From: Panacibacter ginsenosidivorans
Lineage (GTDB): Bacteria > Bacteroidota > Bacteroidia > Chitinophagales > Chitinophagaceae
Length of the DNA stretch: 64,000 bases
Direction: 5' to 3'
Assembly: GCF_007971225.1 (NCBI RefSeq)
Contig: NZ_CP042435.1
Span: 4,529,501-4,593,500, forward strand
Shown: in pieces, positions 55,628 to 63,028 of the stretch
Numbering within the stretch: position 1 is the first letter of the stretch
Layout: every line of letters begins with the position of its first letter
The notes under the pieces: generated by a model
Seen by the model: the letters and a program-made list of their open reading frames with translations, nothing else
The model's database searches: none
Told to the model about the DNA's origin: nothing
Program-made: the position numbers and the translations under genes

Positions 55628-56890
55628 TTATATCTTGATTAGGGGAAGTTCATCAATATTCGTTGTATAACGTTTGGATAAATATTCAGCTCGAAGCTTA
55701 TATCTTTTTTCATAACCCTGCTTAGCATACCGCACAAGGTCTTTTCCGAAGGCTATATTAATTTTATCAAGTGTTTTTGAGACTGTTTTCTGTTTTTTGC
55801 GGTCCTCGTTATCAAATAAGCTGTACTGAATTTGTTCCTGCGGAATAATGTCCATCACGATAACTCCACATTTCTGGTAGTTATAACCAGGTCTATAAAT
55901 TAAGTTCAATCCTTTCAATGCATACTTAATAAGTTCGGGAGTACTATTCGTTGCAACAGGTAATTTCACAGTACGGCCGGCGCTGTACTGTTTATCCTGC
56001 ACCCTGAACTGATTTGTTTTTAAAAAAACCTGTATCTCTCGTGTACAGGATTTTTGATTACGGAGTTTTAATGCGCAGGATGCAGTATAGTTTGCTACAG
56101 CCTGCTCCAAAGTTTTTTTATCTGTTATAAGTGTGCCGAAAGAACGTGAGGTACATATATTTTTTTTTGGGGGCGCTTCATATTCCCATTCTATAGAAGG
56201 CTGGCCACGCAGTTCATGCAGCAACCTTAATCCTACAACACTCATATGCTGTCTTACCCAATCATCTGAAGCTTGCACAAAATCCTTTGCGGTTTTGAAT
56301 CCGTTATTGGTTAACAGTTTTGCATACTGCGCCCCAATTCCCCAGATATCTGCTACCTCTGTAAATTCCAGCATCCTGTCCGTAAGATCTTTGTTGGCCG
56401 CCCAGTATACACCAACATCCTTGTGGATTTTTTTTGCATACCTGTTGGCCATTTTTGAAAGCGTCTTTGTATTTGCTATGCCGACAGTTACAGGTATGCC
56501 AATATTTTTTTTTATTGTTCTGCGGATATCGATTCCTAATTGCAGCAGATCCTGATAGATCATTTCGTTCATATCAAGGAAAGCTTCATCAATCGAATAA
56601 AGTTCCATTTTTGAAACAAAGGTTTCCAGTGTTCTCATAACTCTGTCACTTATATCTCCATACAAAGTATAATTAGATGAAAAAACTTTTACGTTGTGTG
56701 CCTGCAGTGTATCTCTTATCATATACTCGGGTGTGCCCATTTGTATGCCAAGGGCTTTCGCTTCTTCACTTCTTGCGATGGCACATCCATCGTTATTACT
56801 TAAAACAACAACAGGATGATTTTCAAGTTTCGGAGCAAAGAGCCGTTCGCAGGAGCAATAAAAATTATTGCAATCAACTAAAGCGTACAT
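55628..56890 (-). CDS. umuC: DNA polymerase V catalytic subunit UmuC
   Basis: 420 aa Y-family translesion polymerase. Active-site acids are intact: ALVDCNNFYCSCERLF with Asp6, and YSIDEAFLDM at about 101-110 with the Asp-Glu pair. The fingers and little finger follow (VTVGIANTKTLSKMANRYAKK, WGIGAQYAKLLTNNGF helix-hairpin-helix, PPKKNICTSRSFG). The start overlaps the umuD' gene by 17 bp. Together they would form a Pol V-like complex, here with a UmuD' that is not made by cleavage. Confidence 0.95.
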   Translation of the reverse strand: MYALVDCNNFYCSCERLFAPKLENHPVVVLSNNDGCAIARSEEAKALGIQMGTPEYMIRDTLQAHNVKVFSSNYTLYGDISDRVMRTLETFVSKMELYSIDEAFLDMNEMIYQDLLQLGIDIRRTIKKNIGIPVTVGIANTKTLSKMANRYAKKIHKDVGVYWAANKDLTDRMLEFTEVADIWGIGAQYAKLLTNNGFKTAKDFVQASDDWVRQHMSVVGLRLLHELRGQPSIEWEYEAPPKKNICTSRSFGTLITDKKTLEQAVANYTASCALKLRNQKSCTREIQVFLKTNQFRVQDKQYSAGRTVKLPVATNSTPELIKYALKGLNLIYRPGYNYQKCGVIVMDIIPQEQIQYSLFDNEDRKKQKTVSKTLDKINIAFGKDLVRYAKQGYEKRYKLRAEYLSKRYTTNIDELPLIKI

Positions 56891-57251
56891 TTTTTATTTC
56901 TTTCGGGTTACTGATGATAGAAGTGACAACACCCCAGATTTCTGCTTTCATTTCAGCAGTTATTTCAATGTCTTTATACTTATTGTTAGCGGGGACAAGC
57001 CAACATTTTCTTTCCTTTTTTTTAAGATATCGAACTATAAATTCTCCATTCACAGCCGCAACTACTATATCACCATTTTGAGCTTCTATCGACCGATCTA
57101 CCACAAGCAATGTCTTATCGGGTATGTAGGCATTGACCATACTATTTCCCTGACACCAAAAATAAAAAGTTGACAACGGATTTTTGATCAGTAGTTTATT
57201 GAGGTCAATACGCTCCTCTAAATAATCCCGTGCCGGTGAAGGAAATCCCAT
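56874..57251 (-). CDS. umuD: UmuD'-like S24 protein lacking the cleavage segment
   Basis: 125 aa. MGFPSPARDYLEERIDLNKLLI aligns without gaps to E. coli UmuD from Gly25 on, so the chain begins exactly at the product of the Cys24-Gly25 cleavage. In frame, a TGA lies two codons upstream (57255-57257), so no longer version exists. Ser37 (QGNSM) corresponds to catalytic Ser60, while the catalytic Lys97 position is Arg74 (GEFIVRYL). The body otherwise matches the UmuD beta fold. It is translated from the same transcript as umuC. A UmuD' ready for mutagenesis without RecA-triggered self-cleavage is the simplest reading. Confidence 0.9.
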   Translation of the reverse strand: MGFPSPARDYLEERIDLNKLLIKNPLSTFYFWCQGNSMVNAYIPDKTLLVVDRSIEAQNGDIVVAAVNGEFIVRYLKKKERKCWLVPANNKYKDIEITAEMKAEIWGVVTSIISNPKEIKNVRFS

Positions 57252-57295
57252 ACCTCATTTATTTTCAAACATTTTCTAAAAAGCACCGATAGACT

Positions 57296-57520
57296 TTAAT
57301 TCGACTTTTGTTCAATTGCTTCGCCAATTTTAGCAACGAGATCTTCGTCCATATCGTTGTTAGCTTCCCAGGCAGCATTCTCATTTAAACCAATTACTGC
57401 TAACTCTTTACCATCTTTTACAACATGATAATAGACCTGGTCTATATGATCTTCTGATTGAATCATATATTGTTCTCCATCGATAAAAATTTCCTGCGGG
57501 GTGCCGTAAACTGTTTCCAT
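57296..57520 (-). CDS. Small acidic hypothetical protein, first gene of umu run
   Basis: 74 aa, METVYGTPQEIFIDGEQYMIQS..NENAAWEANNDMDEDLVAKIGEAIEQKSN, strongly acidic. It lies 44 bp upstream of umuD' on the same strand and is first after the shared promoter region. Acidic DNA-mimic-like composition is notable, but no family is recognised. Confidence 0.7.
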   Translation of the reverse strand: METVYGTPQEIFIDGEQYMIQSEDHIDQVYYHVVKDGKELAVIGLNENAAWEANNDMDEDLVAKIGEAIEQKSN

Positions 57521-57585
57521 TTTGCCAATTTTTTAGTTGAAAAAGGTACAAATAGCCTACCAGTTTCCAAAAGTAAAATGTTTCC

Positions 57586-57598
57586 CTAATAAAATTAG
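57586..57598. promoter_or_regulatory. Palindromic box CTAATAAAATTAG (umu side)
   Basis: CTAAT-AAA-ATTAG, the same 13-bp box as upstream of imuA. It lies over the -33 region of a likely minus-strand promoter (TACTTTTG at 57575-57568 on the minus strand) for the umu run and 23 bp from the second box. Confidence 0.5.
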
Positions 57599-57599
57599 T

Positions 57600-57629
57600 T
57601 TTGTTTTACTAAATTAATTAGTACGTTTG
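57600..57629 (+). promoter_or_regulatory. Bacteroidota-type promoter with overlapping operator box
   Basis: TTTG (57600-57603), 18-bp spacer, TACGTTTG (57622-57629) matches the Bacteroidota -33 TTTG and -7 TAnnTTTG elements 15 bp before the gene at 57644. The spacer contains CTAAATTAATTAG (57609-57621), a second copy of the palindromic box, so a bound repressor would block the promoter. Confidence 0.6.
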
Positions 57630-57643
57630 TAAAAACAAATGAT

Positions 57644-57931
57644 ATGGATAACCTGATAAACTATACCGAAGATGTAATACATCGCAATTACGAAGAGGAT
57701 GGATGTAAGTATTGTTTTTCTATCTATCCTGAATATTACAGTGAAGAAGAGGCTTTGTGCATCACCGGCAGGAAACATGTTGTTGCCATAACACCACAGG
57801 GTACTTTTAGCTTCTCTATATCCCTGGGCAAAGCTGGCTGGGTTGCCGATAACAGTTTCAACAATAATCAAAATATTATGGTGCACATTAATGCTGCGTT
57901 AATTACCGGTCATTCTGTTACGCAGAACTGA
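57644..57931 (+). CDS. Hypothetical protein divergent from umu run
   Basis: 95 aa, MDNLINYTEDVIHRNYEEDGCKYCFSIYPEYYSEEEALCITGRKHVVAITPQG, with one C-x2-C. Transcribed away from the umu run from a promoter that contains the same palindromic box, so it may belong to the same regulon. A strong terminator follows at 57961. Function unknown. Confidence 0.75.
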   Translation: MDNLINYTEDVIHRNYEEDGCKYCFSIYPEYYSEEEALCITGRKHVVAITPQGTFSFSISLGKAGWVADNSFNNNQNIMVHINAALITGHSVTQN

Positions 57932-57960
57932 TCTCATGTTAGTGCATTATTAAGCAGGAG

Positions 57961-57989
57961 ACCACTCCTGTTTTCAGGAGTGGTTTTTA
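57961..57989 (+). terminator. Rho-independent terminator
   Basis: ACCACTCCTG-TTTT-CAGGAGTGGT followed by TTTTATTT: a 10-bp perfect stem and U-tract, 30 bp after the stop of the 57644-57931 gene. Confidence 0.9.
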
Positions 57990-58012
57990 TTTCTATCTTT
58001 AAAAAAAATGCC

Positions 58013-58306
58013 ATGATAGAAGAAATGAAATTTCAAACAGAGGAAGACGCTGAGCCATTAACATATAATTTAAAAATTCCTTTGGATAAAAAGCTTACAA
58101 TTTTTAAAGTGAGGGAATTTGATAATGCTTTACTGACTCATTTCGAATTGACATATCCTGACGGCAAAGTTGTGAACCTATATTACAATGACGATGCACC
58201 CGAAGAAGGTAATGAATGGGGTGAAGATGAACCAGGGAATGCAACAGAGCTTTCAAAACAGTTGGGAAAACACCTGGATCAATTTATTAAACAACAAAAG
58301 AGATAA
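58013..58306 (+). CDS. Small acidic hypothetical protein
   Basis: 97 aa from ATG 58013 (the frame opens earlier at a GTG inside the terminator, not the start). MIEEMKFQTEEDAEPLTYNLKIPLDKKLTIFKVREF, YPDGKVVNLYYNDDAPEEGNEWGEDEPGN and a C-terminal amphipathic helix. No family recognised. Confidence 0.65.
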   Translation: MIEEMKFQTEEDAEPLTYNLKIPLDKKLTIFKVREFDNALLTHFELTYPDGKVVNLYYNDDAPEEGNEWGEDEPGNATELSKQLGKHLDQFIKQQKR

Positions 58307-58430
58307 GATGTGAAAACATTATTTCTAAAATAGCTCGAAGAGCGGGGACCTAAACAATTTTTTTAACAAGGTTTCTCAATGCTTTACGAATGTGATGATA
58401 ATTTGGTATTAGTTATTTTAAAGAACTTAC

Positions 58431-58463
58431 CCCCGCCTGTTCCCAGGTGGGGATTTTGTTTTT
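58431..58463 (+). terminator. Rho-independent terminator
   Basis: CCCCGCCTG-TTCC-CAGGTGGGG, 9-bp stem with one G-T pair, followed by ATTTTGTTTTT. It ends the 58013-58306 transcript, about 125 bp after its stop. Confidence 0.8.
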
Positions 58464-58582
58464 ATGAAATATATACACAATGAAATGAAAAATAGAAGTA
58501 TTCTTTGACGAAAAATGGTTAAAGCTGATCGTTGTAAGGTCTGCAAAGATCTGCCTGAATTAGCACTATAACTGCAGTAATT

Positions 58583-58858
58583 TCAGACAGCCTGGTCGTT
58601 TTCCGCCTCATCAATCGCTTTTTTGAGCGTCATCATTAAGAAGGCACCCGGTTTTTCCATAAAGGGATGATCATACCAGAAACCGTCTTTGGTTTTGTGC
58701 AGTTTATAAACGATGGTTTCCTTGCTGGTTGTTGCTTCGGTAAGGGTATATTCCACCAGGGTTGCCCTGACATAACCCATTGGATATTCGATACTGACAA
58801 TTGAAGTAGCGCAGTTAAAACTTCTGCCGTCCGTTAAAACGACCTCCCGGTTTTCCAT
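58583..58858 (-). CDS. Small conserved protein, paralogue of the 35401 gene
   Basis: 91 aa from ATG 58858 (MENREVVLTDGRSFNCATS); the frame's upstream 17 codons are not part of the family. It shares GYVRATLVEYTL, YKLHKTKDGFWYD and TLKKAIDEAE with the island copy at 35401. Function unknown, but the two intact copies share a WYD turn and an acidic tail. Confidence 0.8.
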   Translation of the reverse strand: MENREVVLTDGRSFNCATSIVSIEYPMGYVRATLVEYTLTEATTSKETIVYKLHKTKDGFWYDHPFMEKPGAFLMMTLKKAIDEAENDQAV

Positions 58859-58980
58859 TGATAAATGTTTTATTTGAGATATTGAATAATGCAAAATTAT
58901 CCGGAACAAAAAAGCACCGGATTAAAACCTTATTAATCCTTGCTGAAGAAGAAGCGACCAGCATATGCTCATTTCAAAAC

Positions 58981-59450
58981 TGCTCATTGCACGGCAAGCA
59001 CTGCGCCAGCCCGGCGCAGGACTCCGTAATACCCGCCCACAACGCCCGCCGGAGACCTGCACCGGCGGAGGTTCGCAGGCTGTCACAGCGCTTGCCACTT
59101 CCACGCGGCATCTAACCGTCCTCTTTTCACTCCGCTAACCCGTTTGTTCCGCTATGCTGCACGCCCGGATCGCTCCGCTCCATTGCGGCGGTAAAGTGCC
59201 GCTGAAAACAGACGACAAAGATTGCTGCATCTCCCCGCAAGCCTGCACCAGCCCGGTGCAAGACACCGCCGCGCAGGACGCCTGTCGGAGACTTGCACCG
59301 CAAGAAACGCTGCGCTGGCTGGCGCAGACCTTGCGATTTCTACGCGGCACAACACCTTCCTCATTCCGCTGCGCAACCCGTCCGTTCCGCTGCGCTGCAC
59401 GCCCGGAACGCTCGCTCATTCCGCCGGTCATGTGCCGCTAAAAAGAATCA
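58981..59450. repeat. GC-rich imperfect tandem duplication, possibly structured
   Basis: Two units of about 230 bp (about 58981-59220 and 59222-59450) share blocks in the same order: CTGCGCCAGCCCGGCGCAGG / CTGCACCAGCCCGGTGCAAG, CGGAGACCTGCACCG / CGGAGACTTGCACCG, CACGCGGCA / TACGCGGCA, GCTGCACGCCCGGA and GTGCCGCT-AAAA. The first block is a hairpin (59001-59019 and 59244-59260) with loop AGCCC and a compensated C-G to T-A change between copies. No coding frame is conserved. It sits in the 58859-59522 gap. Confidence 0.65.
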
Positions 59451-59496
59451 TATTAAGACTGCTCACTCCGGGAGACTTCATTCATCGTTATCCTGC

Positions 59497-59504
59497 TATC
59501 TTTG
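59497..59504 (+). promoter_or_regulatory. Promoter -7 element of DUF2795 gene
   Basis: TATCTTTG matches the Bacteroidota TAnnTTTG -7 element and lies 19 bp before the ATG of the next gene. The -33 TTTG is not clear. Confidence 0.45.
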
Positions 59505-59522
59505 TCCAAACTCCTTTAACAA

Positions 59523-59741
59523 ATGTTCTGGACACTGGAATTAGCCAGCCATCTAATTGAAGCACCCTGGCCCGCCACAAGAGACGATTTGATTGATTAT
59601 GCGATTCGCTCAGGGGCTCCTATTGAAGTGATTGAAAATCTCCAGGAACTGGAGGACGAAGAAATATATGAATCCATGGAAGAAATATGGCCAGACCATC
59701 CGACACAGGATGATTTTTTATTCAACCAGGATGAATATTAG
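59523..59741 (+). CDS. DUF2795 protein
   Basis: 72 aa: MFWTLELASHLIEAPWPATRDDLIDYAIRSGAPIEVIENLQELEDEE is the DUF2795 pattern (APWPATKDELIDYAxRTGAP). Small soluble helical protein conserved in Bacteroidota, often next to ssb and other DNA genes. The stop overlaps the stop of the convergent gene by four bases. Confidence 0.9.
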   Translation: MFWTLELASHLIEAPWPATRDDLIDYAIRSGAPIEVIENLQELEDEEIYESMEEIWPDHPTQDDFLFNQDEY

Positions 59742-60118
59742 GCAAATGCCTTGATGATCCTGTACACACCTTCATCTGTTTTCCGATAACCATAGTCATA
59801 ACAGAAAAGGTATTCATCCTGCTTCGCCTTTGTAATCGTATGATGGGTATGATAATTAAATACAAAGCCCTTTTCCTGCAAAACTTTTTCCTTCACGTAA
59901 GTGTCTTTCTCTTCCTTAAACAACGCCTTTAAAATACGGCGGTTGCGTTTGAGTGCAAGATCTATTGCGCGAATTTCTTTGCGTTCGGTTTCTTTTTGTC
60001 TATTGAAATATTCATTGCGGCAATTGTCATCGCAATACTTCTTATCACTGCGTCCTGCAAGTGTTTTGCCGCAATTCCAACAACTGTGCGGTTTGTTATT
60101 TTCTAACATGTTGTTCAT
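59738..60118 (-). CDS. Zinc-ribbon protein (DUF2116-like)
   Basis: 126 aa. CWNCGKTLAGRSDKKYCDDNC gives a C-x2-C..C-x3/4-C zinc ribbon at about residues 13-33, followed by a basic helical stretch (RKEIRAIDLALKRNRRILKALFKEEKDTY) and an alpha/beta tail. Such short ribbons are common in Bacteroidota accessory regions and may bind DNA or RNA. Convergent with the DUF2795 gene. The fourth codon is also ATG (60109). Confidence 0.7.
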   Translation of the reverse strand: MNNMLENNKPHSCWNCGKTLAGRSDKKYCDDNCRNEYFNRQKETERKEIRAIDLALKRNRRILKALFKEEKDTYVKEKVLQEKGFVFNYHTHHTITKAKQDEYLFCYDYGYRKTDEGVYRIIKAFA

Positions 60119-60239
60119 AAGATGGAAGGTTAGCGCATCGCTAATTTAGTAAATCATTGCTTATCCGTGTGTACACATTTTTACCTGCATATATCCATGT
60201 ATACAATTGTAGTTTGAACTAATCGCCTTCTTGCTCCGA

Positions 60240-60247
60240 TAGCTTTG
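60240..60247 (+). promoter_or_regulatory. Possible promoter of first ssb gene
   Basis: TAGCTTTG fits the -7 element, with TTTG at 60213 a little too far upstream (23-bp spacer). It is 26 bp before the ATG. Confidence 0.35.
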
Positions 60248-60272
60248 TCTTCGTTAACCAATCACACATTGT

Positions 60273-60602
60273 ATGAAAACGCAAAACAAAATTCAATTGA
60301 TCGGCTATGTTGGGAAAGACCCGGTTATCAGCACCGCAAGTAACGGCAGTAAACTTGCACGGATGCGCATAGCGACAGACAGGTTCTTTAAAGATGAAAA
60401 CAACAAGCCTGTAAAACAAACCGCCTGGCACAATATCCTTGCGTGGGAGAAAAAAGCAGACTTCGCAGAGAATAATTTTTTGAAAGGCAGTCACATTCTC
60501 ATAGAAGGACGCATCAGGTACCGCAACTACAAGGATAAAAATGGCGAACCACGTCATATCGCCGAAATAATCGCAGAAATGCTCATGAATCTTGACCGGT
60601 AA
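60273..60602 (+). CDS. ssb: Short single-stranded DNA-binding protein (OB-fold)
   Basis: 109 aa. IQLIGYVGKDPVISTASNGSKLARMRIAT, TAWHNILAW, FLKGSHILIEGRIRYR and YKDKNGEPRHIAEIIAEMLMNL are the SSB OB-fold strands. It lacks the acidic DxPF tail of normal SSB, so it probably does not recruit partners. It overlaps the frame of yifB, which starts 10 bp after its stop, so both are co-transcribed. Confidence 0.9.
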   Translation: MKTQNKIQLIGYVGKDPVISTASNGSKLARMRIATDRFFKDENNKPVKQTAWHNILAWEKKADFAENNFLKGSHILIEGRIRYRNYKDKNGEPRHIAEIIAEMLMNLDR

Positions 60603-60612
60603 ATCTCATCCT

Positions 60613-62196
60613 ATGCAGGCGAAACTATCTGGAAGTGCCATTCACGGTGTGGATGCCTTCGGTATTACGATTGAAGTAAGCATCAGCAACGGCTTTGGGT
60701 ATATGATAACCGGTTTACCCGATGATGCGATCAAAGAAAGTTTGAATAGGATCAGCATTGCCATTACATCCAATGGCTTTTGTATGCCTCGCACAAAACT
60801 CGTCATCAATCTTGCACCGGCAGATGTCCGCAAAGCAGGAACCGCATTCGATCTTCCGATTGCATTGGGCATATTACTCGCTTCTGAACAGCTGGTGGAT
60901 CTGGGTAAACTAAAAGATTATATCATTATCGGCGAATTGGGACTGGATGGCGCTGTTTATCCTGTGCGCGGTGGACTTTGTATGGCGCACCATGCATTGA
61001 AAAAAGGTTGCAAAGGAATTGTACTGCCTTATGCAAACGCAGCAGAGGCAGCGCTTGTGAAAGGTATTGATGTATACGGGGTGCGACACTTGAGGAATGC
61101 CATTGACTTTATTCAATCAGATATAGCGTTACAGCCATTGAAAGGTTCTCATTACTTTTCATTTAATAGCACATCCCATCTTGATTTCAAAGATGTAAAA
61201 GGACAGCAGAACATAAAACGGGGGCTGGAAATTGCGGCTGCAGGCGGGCACAATGCGTTGATCATCGGACCGCCGGGTACAGGAAAAACAATGCTTGCAA
61301 AACGATTGCCTTCTATTTTGCCACCGATGACTGTTGATGAAGCGCTCGAAACAACACGCATCTACAGTGTTGCCAACAACGCAGAAGCCATGACAGGCTT
61401 AATATCACAGCGTCCCTTCCGTAATCCGCACCACACGATTAGTGATGTGGCGCTCGCAGGCGGGGGCAGCGTGCCTGCACCGGGAGAAATATCACTCGCT
61501 CACAATGGTGTTTTGTTTCTGGATGAATTACCGGAATTTAAACGCTCGGTAATTGAAGTGCTTCGTCAACCACTGGAAGAAAGGAAATTGTTGATCGCAA
61601 GAGCGAAGCTGACGCTGGAATATCCGGCCTCATTTATGTTTATTGCTGCAATGAATCCCTGTCTCTGTGGTTACCTGGGTCATCCCTTCCGCCCGTGTAC
61701 ATGTAGCAGGAAAAGCATTTTGTGGTATCGCAGGAAAATAGCATCGCCGCTACTGGAAAGAATTGACTTGCACATTGAAGCAGAACCTGTGCCGCTACAT
61801 GAATTGATGGAGACAGATGTGCCCGCAGAAAACTCTCCTACGATCCGGGAAAGGGTCATCAACGCCAGGGCAATTCAGTCCCATCGATATGTAACACATA
61901 ACAACGTTTATTGCAATGCCCAGATGCCCGACCAAATGATCGATAATATATGCAACATAGATCTTTCTGCTAAGAAATTCCTGTTAAAGCAAATGCATGT
62001 ACTTCAGCTTTCTGCAAGATCTTATACGCGCATTCTCAAAGTGGCAAGAACAATCGCAGACCTCGCGAACAGCGCCGGAATAGAATTGCATCATGTCGCT
62101 GAAGCACTCCATTACCGCGGTCTTGATAAACCATTAATTATTCCATCCAATAAGTTCTGCACGCCTCAACCAACATCATATCGGTTAACAGGATAA
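60613..62196 (+). CDS. YifB/ComM-family Mg-chelatase-like AAA+ ATPase
   Basis: 527 aa from ATG 60613; the frame opens at a TTG inside ssb that is unlikely to be used. N-terminal Lon-like domain (GFGYMITGLPDDAIKES, LAPADVRKAG), then AAA+ with Walker A GPPGTGKTMLAKRLPS at about 225, NPHHTISDVALAGGG, Walker B LFLDELPEFKRSVIEVLRQPLEE at about 305, and the Cys cluster PCLCGYLGHPFRPCTCS. ComM/YifB helicases drive branch migration during recombination of incoming DNA. Confidence 0.96.
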   Translation: MQAKLSGSAIHGVDAFGITIEVSISNGFGYMITGLPDDAIKESLNRISIAITSNGFCMPRTKLVINLAPADVRKAGTAFDLPIALGILLASEQLVDLGKLKDYIIIGELGLDGAVYPVRGGLCMAHHALKKGCKGIVLPYANAAEAALVKGIDVYGVRHLRNAIDFIQSDIALQPLKGSHYFSFNSTSHLDFKDVKGQQNIKRGLEIAAAGGHNALIIGPPGTGKTMLAKRLPSILPPMTVDEALETTRIYSVANNAEAMTGLISQRPFRNPHHTISDVALAGGGSVPAPGEISLAHNGVLFLDELPEFKRSVIEVLRQPLEERKLLIARAKLTLEYPASFMFIAAMNPCLCGYLGHPFRPCTCSRKSILWYRRKIASPLLERIDLHIEAEPVPLHELMETDVPAENSPTIRERVINARAIQSHRYVTHNNVYCNAQMPDQMIDNICNIDLSAKKFLLKQMHVLQLSARSYTRILKVARTIADLANSAGIELHHVAEALHYRGLDKPLIIPSNKFCTPQPTSYRLTG

Positions 62197-62349
62197 TTGT
62201 TTGTTGTAGGTAATCGCTTTCCTCACTATTCAACACCTGTTGCGACGCTCCGTTCATGGACAACAAATCTGTTCAGCATTCACTTTATTTGATTGCTCAT
62301 GTTGCAGGACTTCGTATTGCATCCTTCCGAGCAAACCCAAATTTTCTGC

Positions 62350-62365
62350 GTCCCGCAAGCGGGAC
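62350..62365 (+). other. Hairpin in the leader of the second ssb
   Basis: GTCCCGC-AA-GCGGGAC inside CCCAAA..TTTGGG flanks. With the 62551 hairpin it forms part of a structured 400-bp non-coding stretch (62197-62599) between yifB and ssb2. Could be a terminator of yifB (followed by TTTTAAAAAAA after 11 bp) or a leader RNA. Confidence 0.4.
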
Positions 62366-62550
62366 TTGCCCTTTGGGTTTTAAAAAAATCTCCACCCCGG
62401 GCAGGTGGTTTCGCACTGTTCAACTTTCTGCAATGTGGATGAAGCTACAGAACCACTATCGGCTTCTTCCCGGGTAGTATTTTTTTCAAAAAAAATTTGG
62501 ATTTGCCTCCAGGATGCAATGGGCAGCGTTGCTGGCCAAAAAGAAAGAAC

Positions 62551-62564
62551 GCGCCGCAAGGCGC
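62551..62564 (+). other. Hairpin GCGCC-GCAA-GGCGC near second ssb
   Basis: A 5-bp GC stem closed by a GNRA tetraloop, 36 bp before the ssb2 start. Stable GNRA hairpins close to a start codon can affect translation; nothing else is known. Confidence 0.4.
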
Positions 62565-62599
62565 ACTATCCGATTCACTAACAATTTAAATCTACTATC

Positions 62600-62980
62600 A
62601 TGGCACAAATTATCGGACGGCTTACAAAAGACGCGAAAGTATTACCCGGCAGCAACAACCGCGAATTCATTGCATTCACTATTGCAGAGAATTTCCCCTA
62701 CAAAACAAAGGGCGGGGAGCGCAAACAGGATTCAACTTTTTTTGATTGCGCTTATGGTCGCAGCACCAAAATAGCGCCTTACCTGACTAAGGGAACGATT
62801 GTCGTAGTGACCGGACGACTAAAACCGCACCTGTATACAGACAACCAAGGCAACCAGAAAGCAGGCATTCAAATGCAGGTAAAGGAAATCAGCCTGCAGG
62901 GTGGCGGCAGGAGACCCGACGGAACCGAAACCGCTAAAGCTCCAACTGAGACAGAACCAGCCGAAGACCTTCCATTTTAA
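62600..62980 (+). CDS. ssb: Single-stranded DNA-binding protein with acidic tip
   Basis: 126 aa. AQIIGRLTKDAKVLPGSNNREFIAFTIAENF, FFDCAYGRSTKIAPYLTKGTIVVVTGRL and GIQMQVKEISLQGG form the OB-fold, then a short linker, then the acidic tip AEDLPF, equivalent to the DDDIPF partner-binding tail. Second SSB in the window; such SSBs next to DUF932 genes are common on integrative or plasmid elements in Bacteroidota. Confidence 0.93.
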   Translation: MAQIIGRLTKDAKVLPGSNNREFIAFTIAENFPYKTKGGERKQDSTFFDCAYGRSTKIAPYLTKGTIVVVTGRLKPHLYTDNQGNQKAGIQMQVKEISLQGGGRRPDGTETAKAPTETEPAEDLPF

Positions 62981-63028
62981 ACCATTGCATTTCCAAACAA
63001 ATTTTTAAACGACTCAACTTTTATCAAT

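Noticed and set aside
59100-59560. Overlapping ORFs on both strands in the GC-rich block
   Set aside because: High GC removes stop codons in several frames at once; the frames are not conserved between the two duplicated units.
59826-59840. A TTGTAATCGTAT match to the CRISPR repeat inside the zinc-ribbon gene
   Set aside because: Only about 12 bases match and they encode ordinary residues (HTITKAK on the minus strand); most likely chance.
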